In this document: positions 16,470 through 25,022 of the stretch, in pieces
Position numbering within the stretch: the first letter of the stretch is position 1
Layout of the letters: every line of letters starts with the position of its first letter
Assembly: GCF_000403455.2 (NCBI RefSeq)
Contig: NZ_KE159770.1
Location: 36,619-100,618 of the forward strand
Direction of reading: 5' to 3'
DNA length: 64,000 bases
From: Dorea sp. 5-2
GTDB lineage: Bacteria; Bacillota; Clostridia; Lachnospirales; Lachnospiraceae
Made by a program: the position numbers and the translations under genes
The notes under the pieces: model-generated
Databases searched by the model: none
What the model was told of the DNA's origin: nothing
Seen by the model: only the letters and a program-made list of their open reading frames with translations

Positions 16470-17786
16470 ATGGCAAAATATAAAATCGTTCACTATCTCA
16501 ACCAGTTTTTCGGCGGTATCGGCGGAGAGGATAAGGCGGGATTTGAACCGGAGGTAAGAGAAGAAAAGATCGGTCCGGGACTTGCTGTTTCCGAAGCTCT
16601 GGGTGAGGATTATGATATTGCGGCGACCGTGATCTGCGGGGATAATTATTTCGGAGAGAATCTTGACGCGGCTACGGATACCATCATCGAGATGGTGAAG
16701 AGATACGAACCGGACGTATTTGTTGCGGGACCGGCTTTCAACGCCGGACGTTACGGCGTGGCATGCGGCACCATCTGCAAGGCGGTGGAAGAACGTCTCG
16801 GCATTCCGGTCCTGACCGGTATGTATGAGGAGAATCCGGGAGCGGATATGTTCAAGAAGGATGTTATCACCGTTAAGACCGGGAATTCGGCGGCGACTCT
16901 TCGGAAATCTCTGCCTAAGATCGTGAATCTGATCCGGAAGATGGCGGAAGGAGAAGAGATCCTTGGACCGTCCGAGGAAGGGTATCTGGAGCGTGGTATC
17001 CGTGTGAACTACTTCGCCGAAAAGCGGGGCGCGACGCGCGGCATGGACATGCTGATCAAGAAGATGGCGGGCGAGTCTTTCGAGACGGATCTTCCGATGC
17101 CGAAGTTCGACCGTGTGCCTCCGGCGGACGCACTCACGGACATTAAACATGCTAAAATTGCGGTCGTTACCTCCGGCGGTGTCGTACCGCAGGGGAATCC
17201 GGACCATATTGAGTCATCCAATGCGACCAAATACGGTGTGTATTCTATCGAAGGCATGGACAGTATGTCGCCGGATGACTTCACGACGATCCACGGCGGA
17301 TATGACAGACAGTTTGTTATGAAGAATCCGAATCTTGTCGTACCACTTGACGTATTGCGTGAATTGGAGAAGGCGGGAGAGTTCGGTGAACTGGTGAATT
17401 ATTTCTGTACGACCACCGGAACGGGAACCGCGACAGGTTCGGCGGCGAAATTCGGGGATTCGATCGGGCAGAAATTCGTGGAGGATCACGTAGACGGCGT
17501 TATCCTCGTCAGTACCTGAGGTACTTGTACACGTTGCGGCGCAACGATGGTAAAGGGTATCGAGAAATACGGTATTCCGGTCGTACATATGGCGACGGTT
17601 GTTCCGATCTCCCGGACGATCGGCGCGAACCGGATCATACCGGGCGTCGGCATCCCGTATCCTTTGGGTGATCCGACACAGGGAGAGACAGATTCTAAAA
17701 AGATCCGTGAGAGGATGGTGAGAAGAGCGCTGAAGGCCCTCCAGATACCTGTTACGGATCAGACGGTTTTTGATAAAGATATATAG
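16470..17786 (+). CDS. Selenoprotein subunit of component B (GrdB/GrdF/GrdH family), Sec at 350
   Basis: The frame from 16470 meets TGA at 17517-17519 and then continues without a break to the stop at 17786, giving 438 residues, the normal length of GrdB-type gamma subunits. The residue encoded by TGA sits in T-U-G-T-C-T-R-C, the selenocysteine position of the family, where it attacks the C-N bond of the pyruvoyl-bound substrate. Downstream blocks GATMVKGIEKYGIPVVHM and IPGVGIPYPLGDP also fit. A hairpin follows the UGA. The product needs components A and C and the sel genes, none of which is in the window. Confidence 0.92.
17512..17546 (+). promoter_or_regulatory. UGA recoding site with downstream SECIS-like hairpin
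   Basis: The UGA lies as the loop of a short palindrome GTACC-TGA-GGTAC (17512-17524). It is followed at 17532-17546 by the hairpin CGTTGC-GGC-GCAACG with a G-containing loop, 12 nt past the UGA. Bacterial SECIS elements lie immediately 3' of the UGA and bind SelB through the apical loop, so the spacing is right. Which fold forms is inference. Confidence 0.65.
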
Positions 17787-17810
17787 TTTGTTTTTGAAAG
17801 GAGGGATTCT

Positions 17811-19172
17811 ATGAGTAACAATGGACAAGCTCATTTTAAATCACGTTTTGGATACATTATGGTTGCGGCAGGCGCGGCGATCGGTTTAGGTAACATATGG
17901 AAATTCCCATATCTGGCATACAGAGGAGGCGGCGGTATCTTCCTGATCACCTACATCATCATCATTGTGCTGATGGCGCATCCTATGGTTGAGATGGAGA
18001 CAGCCATCGGCCGTTTCGGTAAATCGGATACTGTGTCGGTGTATGAGAAGATCAGCAAGAAATGGGGATTCGTAGGATGGATCGCAAATATCTGTACGCT
18101 GGGGATCAACATGTTCTATGTAGTAGTAGGCGGATGGGTATTGAAATATGCCGTTCAGTTTATCATAAGCGGTGATTTTGGCAAAGACACCAATGTATTC
18201 TTCAACGGGTTTATCAGCAAACCGGTGGAACCGATCATCTGGGCGTTCATCGTCATGTTCATCACCTCCTTTCTGCTGTTGTTTGGTATTACGGAGATCG
18301 TAGAGAAGGTAACGTCGGTTATCATGCCGATCTTGTTTGTGATCCTGGTATTCTGCGCAGTCTATGCATGCGCGACACTGCCGAACGCCGTAGACGGACT
18401 GAAGTACTACCTTGTCCCGAATTTCAGGCATTTTAATTTTAAGGTATTCGCGGACGCTGTAACGCAGGTATTGTTCTCTGTCGGGATCGGGTGGGGTATC
18501 TTCACGACCCTGGGGGCAAATATCTCAGATTCCAGTAATCTTAAGAGCGATGCTGTTATGGTAAGTGTTATGGATACGTTTGCCGCGATCCTGGCAGGTT
18601 TCGTTGTGATCCCAACCGCCTTTGGCGCGGGGATGGATGTCACGAAGGGACCGGCGCTGTTATTCGACGTTATGGCGGAGATCTACGGCAGTCTTCCGGG
18701 CGGCAGGCTTATCGGCTCTCTGTTCTTTGTGGGTGTTTTATTTGCCGTATTTTCATCCCTCTTTACGTTCTTTGAGATCTCTGTCAAGACCTTTGAAGAG
18801 AGGCTTCAGATGGGGCGTCAGAAGGGTGTGATCATAGTTTCGATCATCATATTTATCGGCAATATCCTTGTATCTCTTGGGTTTGGGCCGTTAGAAGGCT
18901 TCAAACTTCCGTGGCCAAGCGTTGCCGGTATTGAGATGTACGGACTGTACGACTGGCTTGACTGCTTCACAGGATATGTGCTTCTTCCTCTGGGCTGTCT
19001 GCTTACGTGCATTTTCGTCGCAAAGGTATGGGGCTTCGACGCGTATGAGAAGGAGTTGTTCCATGACGGGCGCGACGGGAAGCTTAAGAGCTTTGACCGG
19101 CTGCTTACCATAGTGGTCATCCCGGTCTTCATGGTTATCGTATTCCTGAATGTATTCGGTTTCCTGGGATGA
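17811..19172 (+). CDS. Sodium-dependent transporter of the neurotransmitter:sodium symporter (NSS) family
   Basis: The 453-residue membrane protein begins with the NSS signature: FGYIMVAAGAAIGLGNIWKF is in its first 35 residues, with the unwound TM1 glycine motif that binds sodium and substrate. About 11-12 hydrophobic segments follow. Bacterial members (LeuT, TnaT, MhsT types) import amino acids or small amines with sodium. GAAAGGAGGG precedes the ATG and the gene is 24 bp after the selenoprotein gene, so it very likely imports the substrate of the reductase. The substrate itself is unknown. A terminator follows. Confidence 0.9.
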   Translation: MSNNGQAHFKSRFGYIMVAAGAAIGLGNIWKFPYLAYRGGGGIFLITYIIIIVLMAHPMVEMETAIGRFGKSDTVSVYEKISKKWGFVGWIANICTLGINMFYVVVGGWVLKYAVQFIISGDFGKDTNVFFNGFISKPVEPIIWAFIVMFITSFLLLFGITEIVEKVTSVIMPILFVILVFCAVYACATLPNAVDGLKYYLVPNFRHFNFKVFADAVTQVLFSVGIGWGIFTTLGANISDSSNLKSDAVMVSVMDTFAAILAGFVVIPTAFGAGMDVTKGPALLFDVMAEIYGSLPGGRLIGSLFFVGVLFAVFSSLFTFFEISVKTFEERLQMGRQKGVIIVSIIIFIGNILVSLGFGPLEGFKLPWPSVAGIEMYGLYDWLDCFTGYVLLPLGCLLTCIFVAKVWGFDAYEKELFHDGRDGKLKSFDRLLTIVVIPVFMVIVFLNVFGFLG

Positions 19173-19207
19173 TCCGGCGGTCCTAAATATTGGCGGAGCA
19201 GATCATA

Positions 19208-19242
19208 AGGGGTATCTTCTGTAAGGGGATACCTCTTTTTTA
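19208..19242 (+). terminator. Intrinsic terminator after the NSS transporter gene
   Basis: AGGGGTATC (19208-19216) pairs over 9 positions, with one G-U, with GATACCTCT (19228-19236), and a T run follows. It closes the reductase-transporter transcript. Confidence 0.85.
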
Positions 19243-19292
19243 ATGTTTTATCATGTTTTTTATCCACAATGTCAGAATTACAGACGGCGGGA

Positions 19293-19321
19293 TTGATTTT
19301 TCCGGTATACATGAATATAAT
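19293..19321 (+). promoter_or_regulatory. Sigma-A promoter of the hsp70-like gene
   Basis: TTGATT (19293-19298), 17 bp, then TATAAT (19316-19321). Transcription would start near 19328, about 35 nt before the ATG. I saw no CIRCE inverted repeat, so HrcA control of the usual heat-shock type is not indicated. Confidence 0.75.
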
Positions 19322-19361
19322 AAGAATGTGATTTGTAGGACAAGCAAAAGAGGTATGGGGT

Positions 19362-21188
19362 ATGGGAAAAATCATCGGAATAGATCTTGGGACGACGAAC
19401 AGCCTTGCGGCAGTCTGGCAGGACGGCGAAAGCCGTCTGATACCGAATTCTTTCGGAGAATATCTGACGCCGAGCGTGGTCAGTATTGATGAAGACGGAA
19501 GTGTCTATGTGGGAAAGATCGCGAAAGAACGCCTGATCTCTCATCCGGAGCGGACGGCGGCAAGTTTCAAGCGGTCCATGGGGATAGAGAAAAGGTATAC
19601 GCTTGGGGGAAAGTCTTTCAGGCCGGAAGAACTCTCAGCGCTGGTGCTTAAGAAGCTCAAGGAAGATGCACAGCGGTATCTCGGGGAACCGGTGGAGGAA
19701 GCAGTGATCAGTGTACCGGCGTATTTTAATGATATGGCGAGAAAAGCGACGAAGGATGCGGGGGCTCTGGCAGGGCTCCGTGTGGAGCGGATCATCAACG
19801 AACCGTCTGCAGCGGCGTTGGCGTGCCGCAAAGGGAGCGGGAAGGACGCAGGCTTGGGTGAGGAAGACGAGACGATCCTGGTATTTGATTTCGGAGGCGG
19901 GACATTGGACGTATCGCTGGTAGACTGCTTTGACAACGTGATCGAGATCATATCGGTCAGCGGAGATAATCACCTGGGCGGCAATGATTTTGACCAGATC
20001 ATCGCAGAGCAATTCTGCAAAGAGAACGACATGTCCTTTGAGAAGCTTTCCGCAAGGCAAAAGAGCATGATCTTAAAGAGCGCCGCAGATGTAAAATGCG
20101 CGCTGACTGAGAAGGAAGAGACGGTCATGGTGGTGACAGACGGCGACTTCCGGCAAGAGATGAGACTGAGCAATAAAAAATTGATCCAGATTGCCATGCC
20201 GCTATTCCATAAGCTGATGGTTCCCGTCAAAGCGGTATTGAACGATGGGGTAAGAGAGCAGCTTCGTCCGTCAGAAGTGGTATTGGTGGGCGGTTCCTGT
20301 AAAATGCCCTGTGTCCAGCAATATATCCGGCATTTCCTGTCTGCAGGCAAGATGACGGCGGTTAACCCGGATTGTATGGTGGCGCTGGGAGTGGGGCTCT
20401 ATGCCGGGATCAAAGAGAGGAACGAGGAAGTCCGAGACCTGCTTTTAACGGATATCTGTCCGTTTACACTGGGAACGGGATTGTTCAATCCGGTGGATCC
20501 GAGTCGTTCGACTATGGAGCCTATTATCGAACGCAACAGTGTGCTGCCCTGCAGGAAGGAGAAACGCTTCCAGACGGTGGGGGATTTTCAGAAAACCGTA
20601 AAGGTCGATGTCTATCAGGGCGAGGCATATTATGTGGACGAGAATATCTTTCTGGGAGAACTAATGGTAGGCGTTCCGATGGCTCTCAAAGGGCAGGAGT
20701 CGGTGACTGTCCGCTATACATATGACATTAACGGAATCCTGATCATAGATGTCCGGGTGGATTCCACCGGTGAGGAGATCCGGCGTGTCATAACGACCGG
20801 AACAGATGTGATACCGCAGGATAAGATGGATGAGTATGTAAAGAAATTAGAACAATGGGACTTGTATCCGGCGGAACGGGAAGAAAACCAGCTGGTGATC
20901 GCCTGGGGAGAACGGCTCTTTGCCCAGGCGACGGGAGAACTGCGGGAAGAGATCGGCAACCGGCTACGGTATTTTCAGCAACTGCAGGATCAGGACACTT
21001 ATAAGATCAGAAAGCACAGAAATCATATTCTCGCTTTCTTCAAACATGTGGAACGGATTCTTGCGGTGTATGAGACGGCATGGGTGCAGCCGGAAGAGAT
21101 CGACCATTGGTATGAAGAGAGGACAAAAGACAGCGAGGAGGCAGAGGAGGAATACACAAGGTGGTACGATGGGCATTTCACCTCTTAG
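19362..21188 (+). CDS. Hsp70-family chaperone, DnaK/HscC-like, divergent
   Basis: The 608-residue protein has the actin-fold ATPase motifs of Hsp70: GIDLGTTNSLAAVW at residue 5, a VPAYFND block, NEPSAAALA, VFDFGGGTLDVSLVD and VLVGGSCKMPCVQ. A shortened beta substrate domain and a helical, acidic C-terminal tail follow. It is not the housekeeping DnaK: it lacks grpE, dnaJ and hrcA neighbours and has an unusual lid region. Its 3' end overlaps by 28 bp a gene for a J-like membrane protein, so the two probably act as a dedicated pair. The clients are unknown. Confidence 0.88.
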   Translation: MGKIIGIDLGTTNSLAAVWQDGESRLIPNSFGEYLTPSVVSIDEDGSVYVGKIAKERLISHPERTAASFKRSMGIEKRYTLGGKSFRPEELSALVLKKLKEDAQRYLGEPVEEAVISVPAYFNDMARKATKDAGALAGLRVERIINEPSAAALACRKGSGKDAGLGEEDETILVFDFGGGTLDVSLVDCFDNVIEIISVSGDNHLGGNDFDQIIAEQFCKENDMSFEKLSARQKSMILKSAADVKCALTEKEETVMVVTDGDFRQEMRLSNKKLIQIAMPLFHKLMVPVKAVLNDGVREQLRPSEVVLVGGSCKMPCVQQYIRHFLSAGKMTAVNPDCMVALGVGLYAGIKERNEEVRDLLLTDICPFTLGTGLFNPVDPSRSTMEPIIERNSVLPCRKEKRFQTVGDFQKTVKVDVYQGEAYYVDENIFLGELMVGVPMALKGQESVTVRYTYDINGILIIDVRVDSTGEEIRRVITTGTDVIPQDKMDEYVKKLEQWDLYPAEREENQLVIAWGERLFAQATGELREEIGNRLRYFQQLQDQDTYKIRKHRNHILAFFKHVERILAVYETAWVQPEEIDHWYEERTKDSEEAEEEYTRWYDGHFTS

Positions 21189-23029
21189 GGATAGAGGTAA
21201 CGAAGGATAAGAAGCTGATCAAGAAGGCGTATGCCGCGAAGGTGAAGTTGTGCCACCCGGAGGAACAGCCGGAAGAGTGGGCGAGGCTCCATGAAGCATA
21301 CCAGGCGGCTTTGAAGTATGCGCAGACGCCGGAAGAGTTTCGGGAAGAAAGCCGGGATGTGCGTAGGGGCTGGGAAGAAAGCGTGTCTGAGCATGCCAGC
21401 CTGGAAGATGACGAGGAAGAGGAAGAACCGTCCTATGTGCCGCCGCCGGAAGCCAGGATCTCGCCTGACCCGGAATACGACGAGATGTTTCATGAGGCAC
21501 AGCAGCGATGGGCGCAGGAGAGCTCGCCGGAAGTCAATATCTCGCCTGACCTGGAATACGACAAGATGTTTCAGGAGGCACAGCAGCAATGGATGCAGGA
21601 GAGCTTGCTTCAGGAGGGCTTGTTTGCAAAACGTGCAATTCTTTATAGAAAGAGGGAGAGAAGGAAGAAGTTGCTCCTGATCTTTGCGGCGCTTGTCATA
21701 GGGTTCCTCATCATCGGCATGGCGGGATTACGGAAAGAACACGCTGTAGAAGACGACGTGAAAGAGATGGCGGCGGCGTATTTAAATGAGAAATACGGCG
21801 GGGCATCTTATTCGACGAAGAACCTTGAGGTAGAAGAAGAAGGGATCATCGGGGATTTTATCAACAAGATGGATTCTTATGCGATCCGTGCCCGGGAAAC
21901 CGGCGTCGTGATCGCGTACGCCATGCGGGACGAGCGCGACAAGGAAGGGGAATATGCTTTCTTTGACAACATACAGGAAGCAGAGATCAGAGAGGGCTTC
22001 GAGAATGCGGTGAATACCGCGACCGGTCATGCAGAGGGGCTTTTATTCTGGGATTCTTCTACGACGGATACGACGTACGGCGGGATCGGGGACGGATATT
22101 TCCATACGAAATACGAAGGAGACTTTATGGATTTTATCGTGCATGAGGCTGCGAGGCGGGCGGATACGCCCACAGGAGATCCGAAGGTGCTTGCAACAGA
22201 GTATCAGTCCATGAACGGGATCTGTGACTATTACCTGCCTGATCCGGCGGTTCAGACGATCGAAGAAAGGCTTAAGATGCAAGAGCTTACGGAAGATCCG
22301 AAGCTTAAGGAGGCGCTTGATCAGTGTGCCGCAGACTACAAGGTTCAGCTCCGATGCTCCGTGCTTCCGGAGACTTTATTTGAGAAGAGGATCGCGCAGG
22401 CAGAGGAGAACCGATACAATGTTTTTGTATTGAACGACGTCCATGAGACACTTGGCATGCAGCCTGCAATGTCCTTTCTGATGCTCACGGGATGGTATGT
22501 CAGTCTGCCGCCGGAGGATGAAAGGCTGCTTGGGATCGCTAACGGTATGTACATGCAGCCGGTTCTTGCGATGGGTGACGGGATCAGCGGGACAGAGAGC
22601 AGTATCGGGGGACAGGGATTTTCCGGGGATCCGGAATGGATGACGGGAAGCATCGTAAAGACAGAGACCCCGGAAACACTGGAGATCACGGAAGAGGAAA
22701 GACAGCGGGCAGTAAGCTTCAGGCTTGCCGACGGATACGTGCTTAAGAATAATTATGCCCTGGCGATCCGAAAAGACCAATACGGGATCGCGGATACCGG
22801 ATACAAGGTACTCGTCACGAAGCAGGTGGGGATGGAGATGGATGTGGCGGACAAGCATCTGGAGGCGCCGGCGGGTACGACCTATGAAAAGTATGTATGT
22901 AATTATCTGGATGCCGGTGCGATCCTGCGGCAGAATGACGTTATAGACGGCGAAGGGTATATCTTCATCGAATATCAGGCGGCAGAGAATGCAAGCGAGG
23001 CAGATATTATAACCGTGATCAACCCATAA
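21161..23029 (+). CDS. Membrane-anchored J-domain-like protein, partner of the upstream Hsp70
   Basis: The 622-residue protein starts at GTG 21161, with GAGGAGG 10 bp upstream inside the hsp70-like gene. Residues 3-55 read as a short J domain (LLGIEVTKDKKLIKKAYAAK, then HPE at 32-34 and LHEAYQAALKYA), with HPE instead of the usual HPD. An acidic linker, two copies of a 27-residue unit (starting at I100 and I127), a basic patch and one membrane segment (about 171-190) follow. The C-terminal 430 residues, probably outside the cell, have no domain I recognise. The J part would stimulate Hsp70 at the membrane. Confidence 0.75.
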   Translation: MVRWAFHLLGIEVTKDKKLIKKAYAAKVKLCHPEEQPEEWARLHEAYQAALKYAQTPEEFREESRDVRRGWEESVSEHASLEDDEEEEEPSYVPPPEARISPDPEYDEMFHEAQQRWAQESSPEVNISPDLEYDKMFQEAQQQWMQESLLQEGLFAKRAILYRKRERRKKLLLIFAALVIGFLIIGMAGLRKEHAVEDDVKEMAAAYLNEKYGGASYSTKNLEVEEEGIIGDFINKMDSYAIRARETGVVIAYAMRDERDKEGEYAFFDNIQEAEIREGFENAVNTATGHAEGLLFWDSSTTDTTYGGIGDGYFHTKYEGDFMDFIVHEAARRADTPTGDPKVLATEYQSMNGICDYYLPDPAVQTIEERLKMQELTEDPKLKEALDQCAADYKVQLRCSVLPETLFEKRIAQAEENRYNVFVLNDVHETLGMQPAMSFLMLTGWYVSLPPEDERLLGIANGMYMQPVLAMGDGISGTESSIGGQGFSGDPEWMTGSIVKTETPETLEITEEERQRAVSFRLADGYVLKNNYALAIRKDQYGIADTGYKVLVTKQVGMEMDVADKHLEAPAGTTYEKYVCNYLDAGAILRQNDVIDGEGYIFIEYQAAENASEADIITVINP

Positions 23030-23039
23030 GGAGAAGACT

Positions 23040-24314
23040 ATGCGTACAATGAAAGAAAAGATGCACACAGGAGAAATATACTTACCCGGAGACGAAGAGA
23101 TCCTGGAAGTACAGTTTCAATGGTTAGACCGTCTTTATGATTATAACATGACACGTCCCACTGAAGGCGGAAAACGTCAGGCGATGCTCAAGGAGATGTT
23201 CGCCGAGATCGGTGAAAACTGCTATATCGAACCTCCGCTTCACGCGAACCAGGGAGGCGCTTTTGTACATTTCGGTAAGAATATCTATGCGAATTTTAAC
23301 CTGACGTTGGTGGACGACACACATATCTACGTGGGAGATTATACGATGTTCGGGCCAAATGTCACCCTTGCTACGGCAGGTCATCCGATCCTTCCTGCAT
23401 TGCGCGGCGCCTATGGTTATCAATATAATATGCCTGTGCATATCGGAAAGAATTGTTGGCTTGGAGCAGGCGTCGTCGTGCTGCCGGGCGTTACGATCGG
23501 CGACAACACAGTGATCGGCGCGGGGAGTATCGTCACAAAAGACATTCCTTCCGATGTCGTTGCCGTTGGAAATCCATGCAGAGTCGTGCGTAAGATCAAC
23601 GAGCATGACAGAGAATATTATTATAAGGACAGGAAGATCCCGAAGGATATCAAAAGTATTTACGATCAAAGAGTCTATGATATCTTTTTCTTCGACCTGG
23701 ACGGGACTTTGACGGATTCTTCGCCAGGCATTACGAATTCTGTGATCTATGCCTTGAAGAAATTCGGGATCGAAGAGACGGACCGTACGAAACTCTATCC
23801 CTTTATAGGACCGCCGCTTACGGAATCCTTTGCGAGATTCTACGGATTTTCGAAGGAACGCTGTATGGAAGCCGTCAGATATTACAGAGAGTATTACAGT
23901 GACAAAGGGATCTTCCAGAACAGCGTCTATGACGGACTGGAAGATGTGCTAAAGGAATTGAAGAGGCGGGGGAAGAAGCTGGTAGTGGCGACTTCCAAGC
24001 CAGAACCATTTGCACGTCGGATCATAGAACATTTTGACCTGGCACAGTATTTTGATTATGTGGCGGGGATGGAACTTAACGGCGGACGCGGGACGAAGGA
24101 GGATGTGATCCGTTATGCCCTGGATGCATGTAAGGTCACGGATAAAGATAAGGTGCTGATGGTGGGAGACCGGGAGCATGACGTACTGGGGGCAAAAGGA
24201 GCCGGCATTGACTGCCTGGGTATCCTGTACGGTTTCGGTACGTCGGAAGAATTGGAGAGCGCCGGTGCAGATTATATCGAAGAAACCGTGGAAGGAATCC
24301 TTCGGTTTGCGTGA
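23040..24314 (+). CDS. Fusion of a maltose/galactoside-type O-acetyltransferase and a HAD phosphatase
   Basis: Residues 1-205 of this 424-residue protein are a left-handed beta-helix acetyltransferase of the LacA/Maa type: N-terminal helical cap, hexapeptide repeats, GPNVTLATAGHP with catalytic His115, and IGAGSIVTKDIPSDVVAVGNP. Residues 212-424 are a phosphoglycolate-phosphatase-like HAD domain: FFFDLDGTLTDSS with Asp219 and Asp221, ATSKPEPFA, and MVGDREHDVLGAKGAG. Each half looks complete. The linker joins the usual end of the first family to the usual start of the second. The combined substrate is unknown. AAGGAGAAG precedes the ATG. Confidence 0.88.
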   Translation: MRTMKEKMHTGEIYLPGDEEILEVQFQWLDRLYDYNMTRPTEGGKRQAMLKEMFAEIGENCYIEPPLHANQGGAFVHFGKNIYANFNLTLVDDTHIYVGDYTMFGPNVTLATAGHPILPALRGAYGYQYNMPVHIGKNCWLGAGVVVLPGVTIGDNTVIGAGSIVTKDIPSDVVAVGNPCRVVRKINEHDREYYYKDRKIPKDIKSIYDQRVYDIFFFDLDGTLTDSSPGITNSVIYALKKFGIEETDRTKLYPFIGPPLTESFARFYGFSKERCMEAVRYYREYYSDKGIFQNSVYDGLEDVLKELKRRGKKLVVATSKPEPFARRIIEHFDLAQYFDYVAGMELNGGRGTKEDVIRYALDACKVTDKDKVLMVGDREHDVLGAKGAGIDCLGILYGFGTSEELESAGADYIEETVEGILRFA

Positions 24315-24347
24315 GAAGACGGCGCCGTAAAATATTGATGATTTTAC

Positions 24348-24400
24348 TTGACAAAAAGAGAAGATATTGTTATGATAAAAAACAGAACGCACTCTGTTTT
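24348..24400 (+). promoter_or_regulatory. Promoter and inverted repeat ahead of ilvN
   Basis: TTGACA (24348-24353) and TATGAT (24371-24376) are 17 bp apart. Directly after, AAAACAGA (24379-24386) and TCTGTTTT (24393-24400) form an 8-bp inverted repeat with a 6-nt centre, overlapping the expected transcription start. It may be an operator or a leader hairpin. The same arms occur before ilvC. Confidence 0.75.
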
Positions 24401-24426
24401 TGAATAATTTGAGAAAGAGGTGCAGT

Positions 24427-24924
24427 ATGCAAAGAGTTTATTCATTGATCGTCGATAATACGACAGGTGTTTTAAGCCGGATATCCGGACTTTTCAGCAG
24501 ACGCGGATACAGTATCGACAGCATTACCGCCGGCGTGACGGCTGATCCGAGATTCACGAGGATCACCATCGTTGCATCGGGGGACGAGCTGATCCTGGCA
24601 CAGATTGAGAAGCAGGTAAGGAAGCTTGAAGACGTGATACAGATCAAGGTATTAAAGCCTGAGGAATCGGTTTACCGCGAGCTGATCATGATCAAGGTGC
24701 GCGCCAATAAGGCGGAACGGTCGGAGATCATCTCTGTGGCGGATATTTTCCGCGCCAAGATCGTAGACGTAGAGAATGATTCCCTTATGGTCGAGCTTAC
24801 CGGCAATCAGTCGAAGCTGGAAGCTTTCCTGAATCTGCTTGACGGATATGAGATCCTGGAGCTGGCAAGGACCGGGATCACCGGGCTGTCCCGCGGAAGC
24901 AAAGACGTTACATATATTGACTAG
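24427..24924 (+). CDS. ilvN: Acetolactate synthase small subunit
   Basis: The 165-residue protein has an N-terminal ACT domain (VYSLIVDNTTGVLSRISGLF, then RRGYSIDSI) and the conserved C-terminal half (ELTGNQSKLEAFLNLLDGYEILELARTGI). It is the regulatory subunit that gives valine feedback to acetolactate synthase in branched-chain amino acid synthesis. ATG 24427 fits the family start and follows GAAAGAGGTG. The catalytic subunit gene ilvB is not in the window. ilvC follows after 98 bp. Confidence 0.93.
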   Translation: MQRVYSLIVDNTTGVLSRISGLFSRRGYSIDSITAGVTADPRFTRITIVASGDELILAQIEKQVRKLEDVIQIKVLKPEESVYRELIMIKVRANKAERSEIISVADIFRAKIVDVENDSLMVELTGNQSKLEAFLNLLDGYEILELARTGITGLSRGSKDVTYID

Positions 24925-24931
24925 CGCGTGT

Positions 24932-24970
24932 AAAACAGAAGATAGAAATAGGATCTGTTTTCTGTTTCAC
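24932..24970 (+). promoter_or_regulatory. Inverted repeat between ilvN and ilvC
   Basis: AAAACAGA (24932-24939) and TCTGTTTT (24954-24961) repeat the same arms seen before ilvN, here with a 14-nt centre. A second TCTGTTT follows at once (24961-24967), so the left arm could pair with either right arm. The following 50 bp are AT-rich and end in the AGGAGGAAT site of ilvC. Confidence 0.55.
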
Positions 24971-25022
24971 AATATTAAATTTACGTATTTTTATTTATTT
25001 AAAATGTAGGAGGAATGCTAAA

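Noticed and set aside
17517..17519. TGA in the GrdB-type gene as a nonsense mutation or frameshift
   Set aside because: The same frame continues to the normal family length, the UGA falls exactly at the known selenocysteine position, and a hairpin follows.
19322..19361. CIRCE heat-shock operator before the hsp70-like gene
   Set aside because: No TTAGCACTC-type inverted repeat is present between the promoter and the gene.
19362..21188. Housekeeping dnaK
   Set aside because: Divergent sequence, no hrcA, grpE or dnaJ next to it, and a special membrane J-like partner instead.
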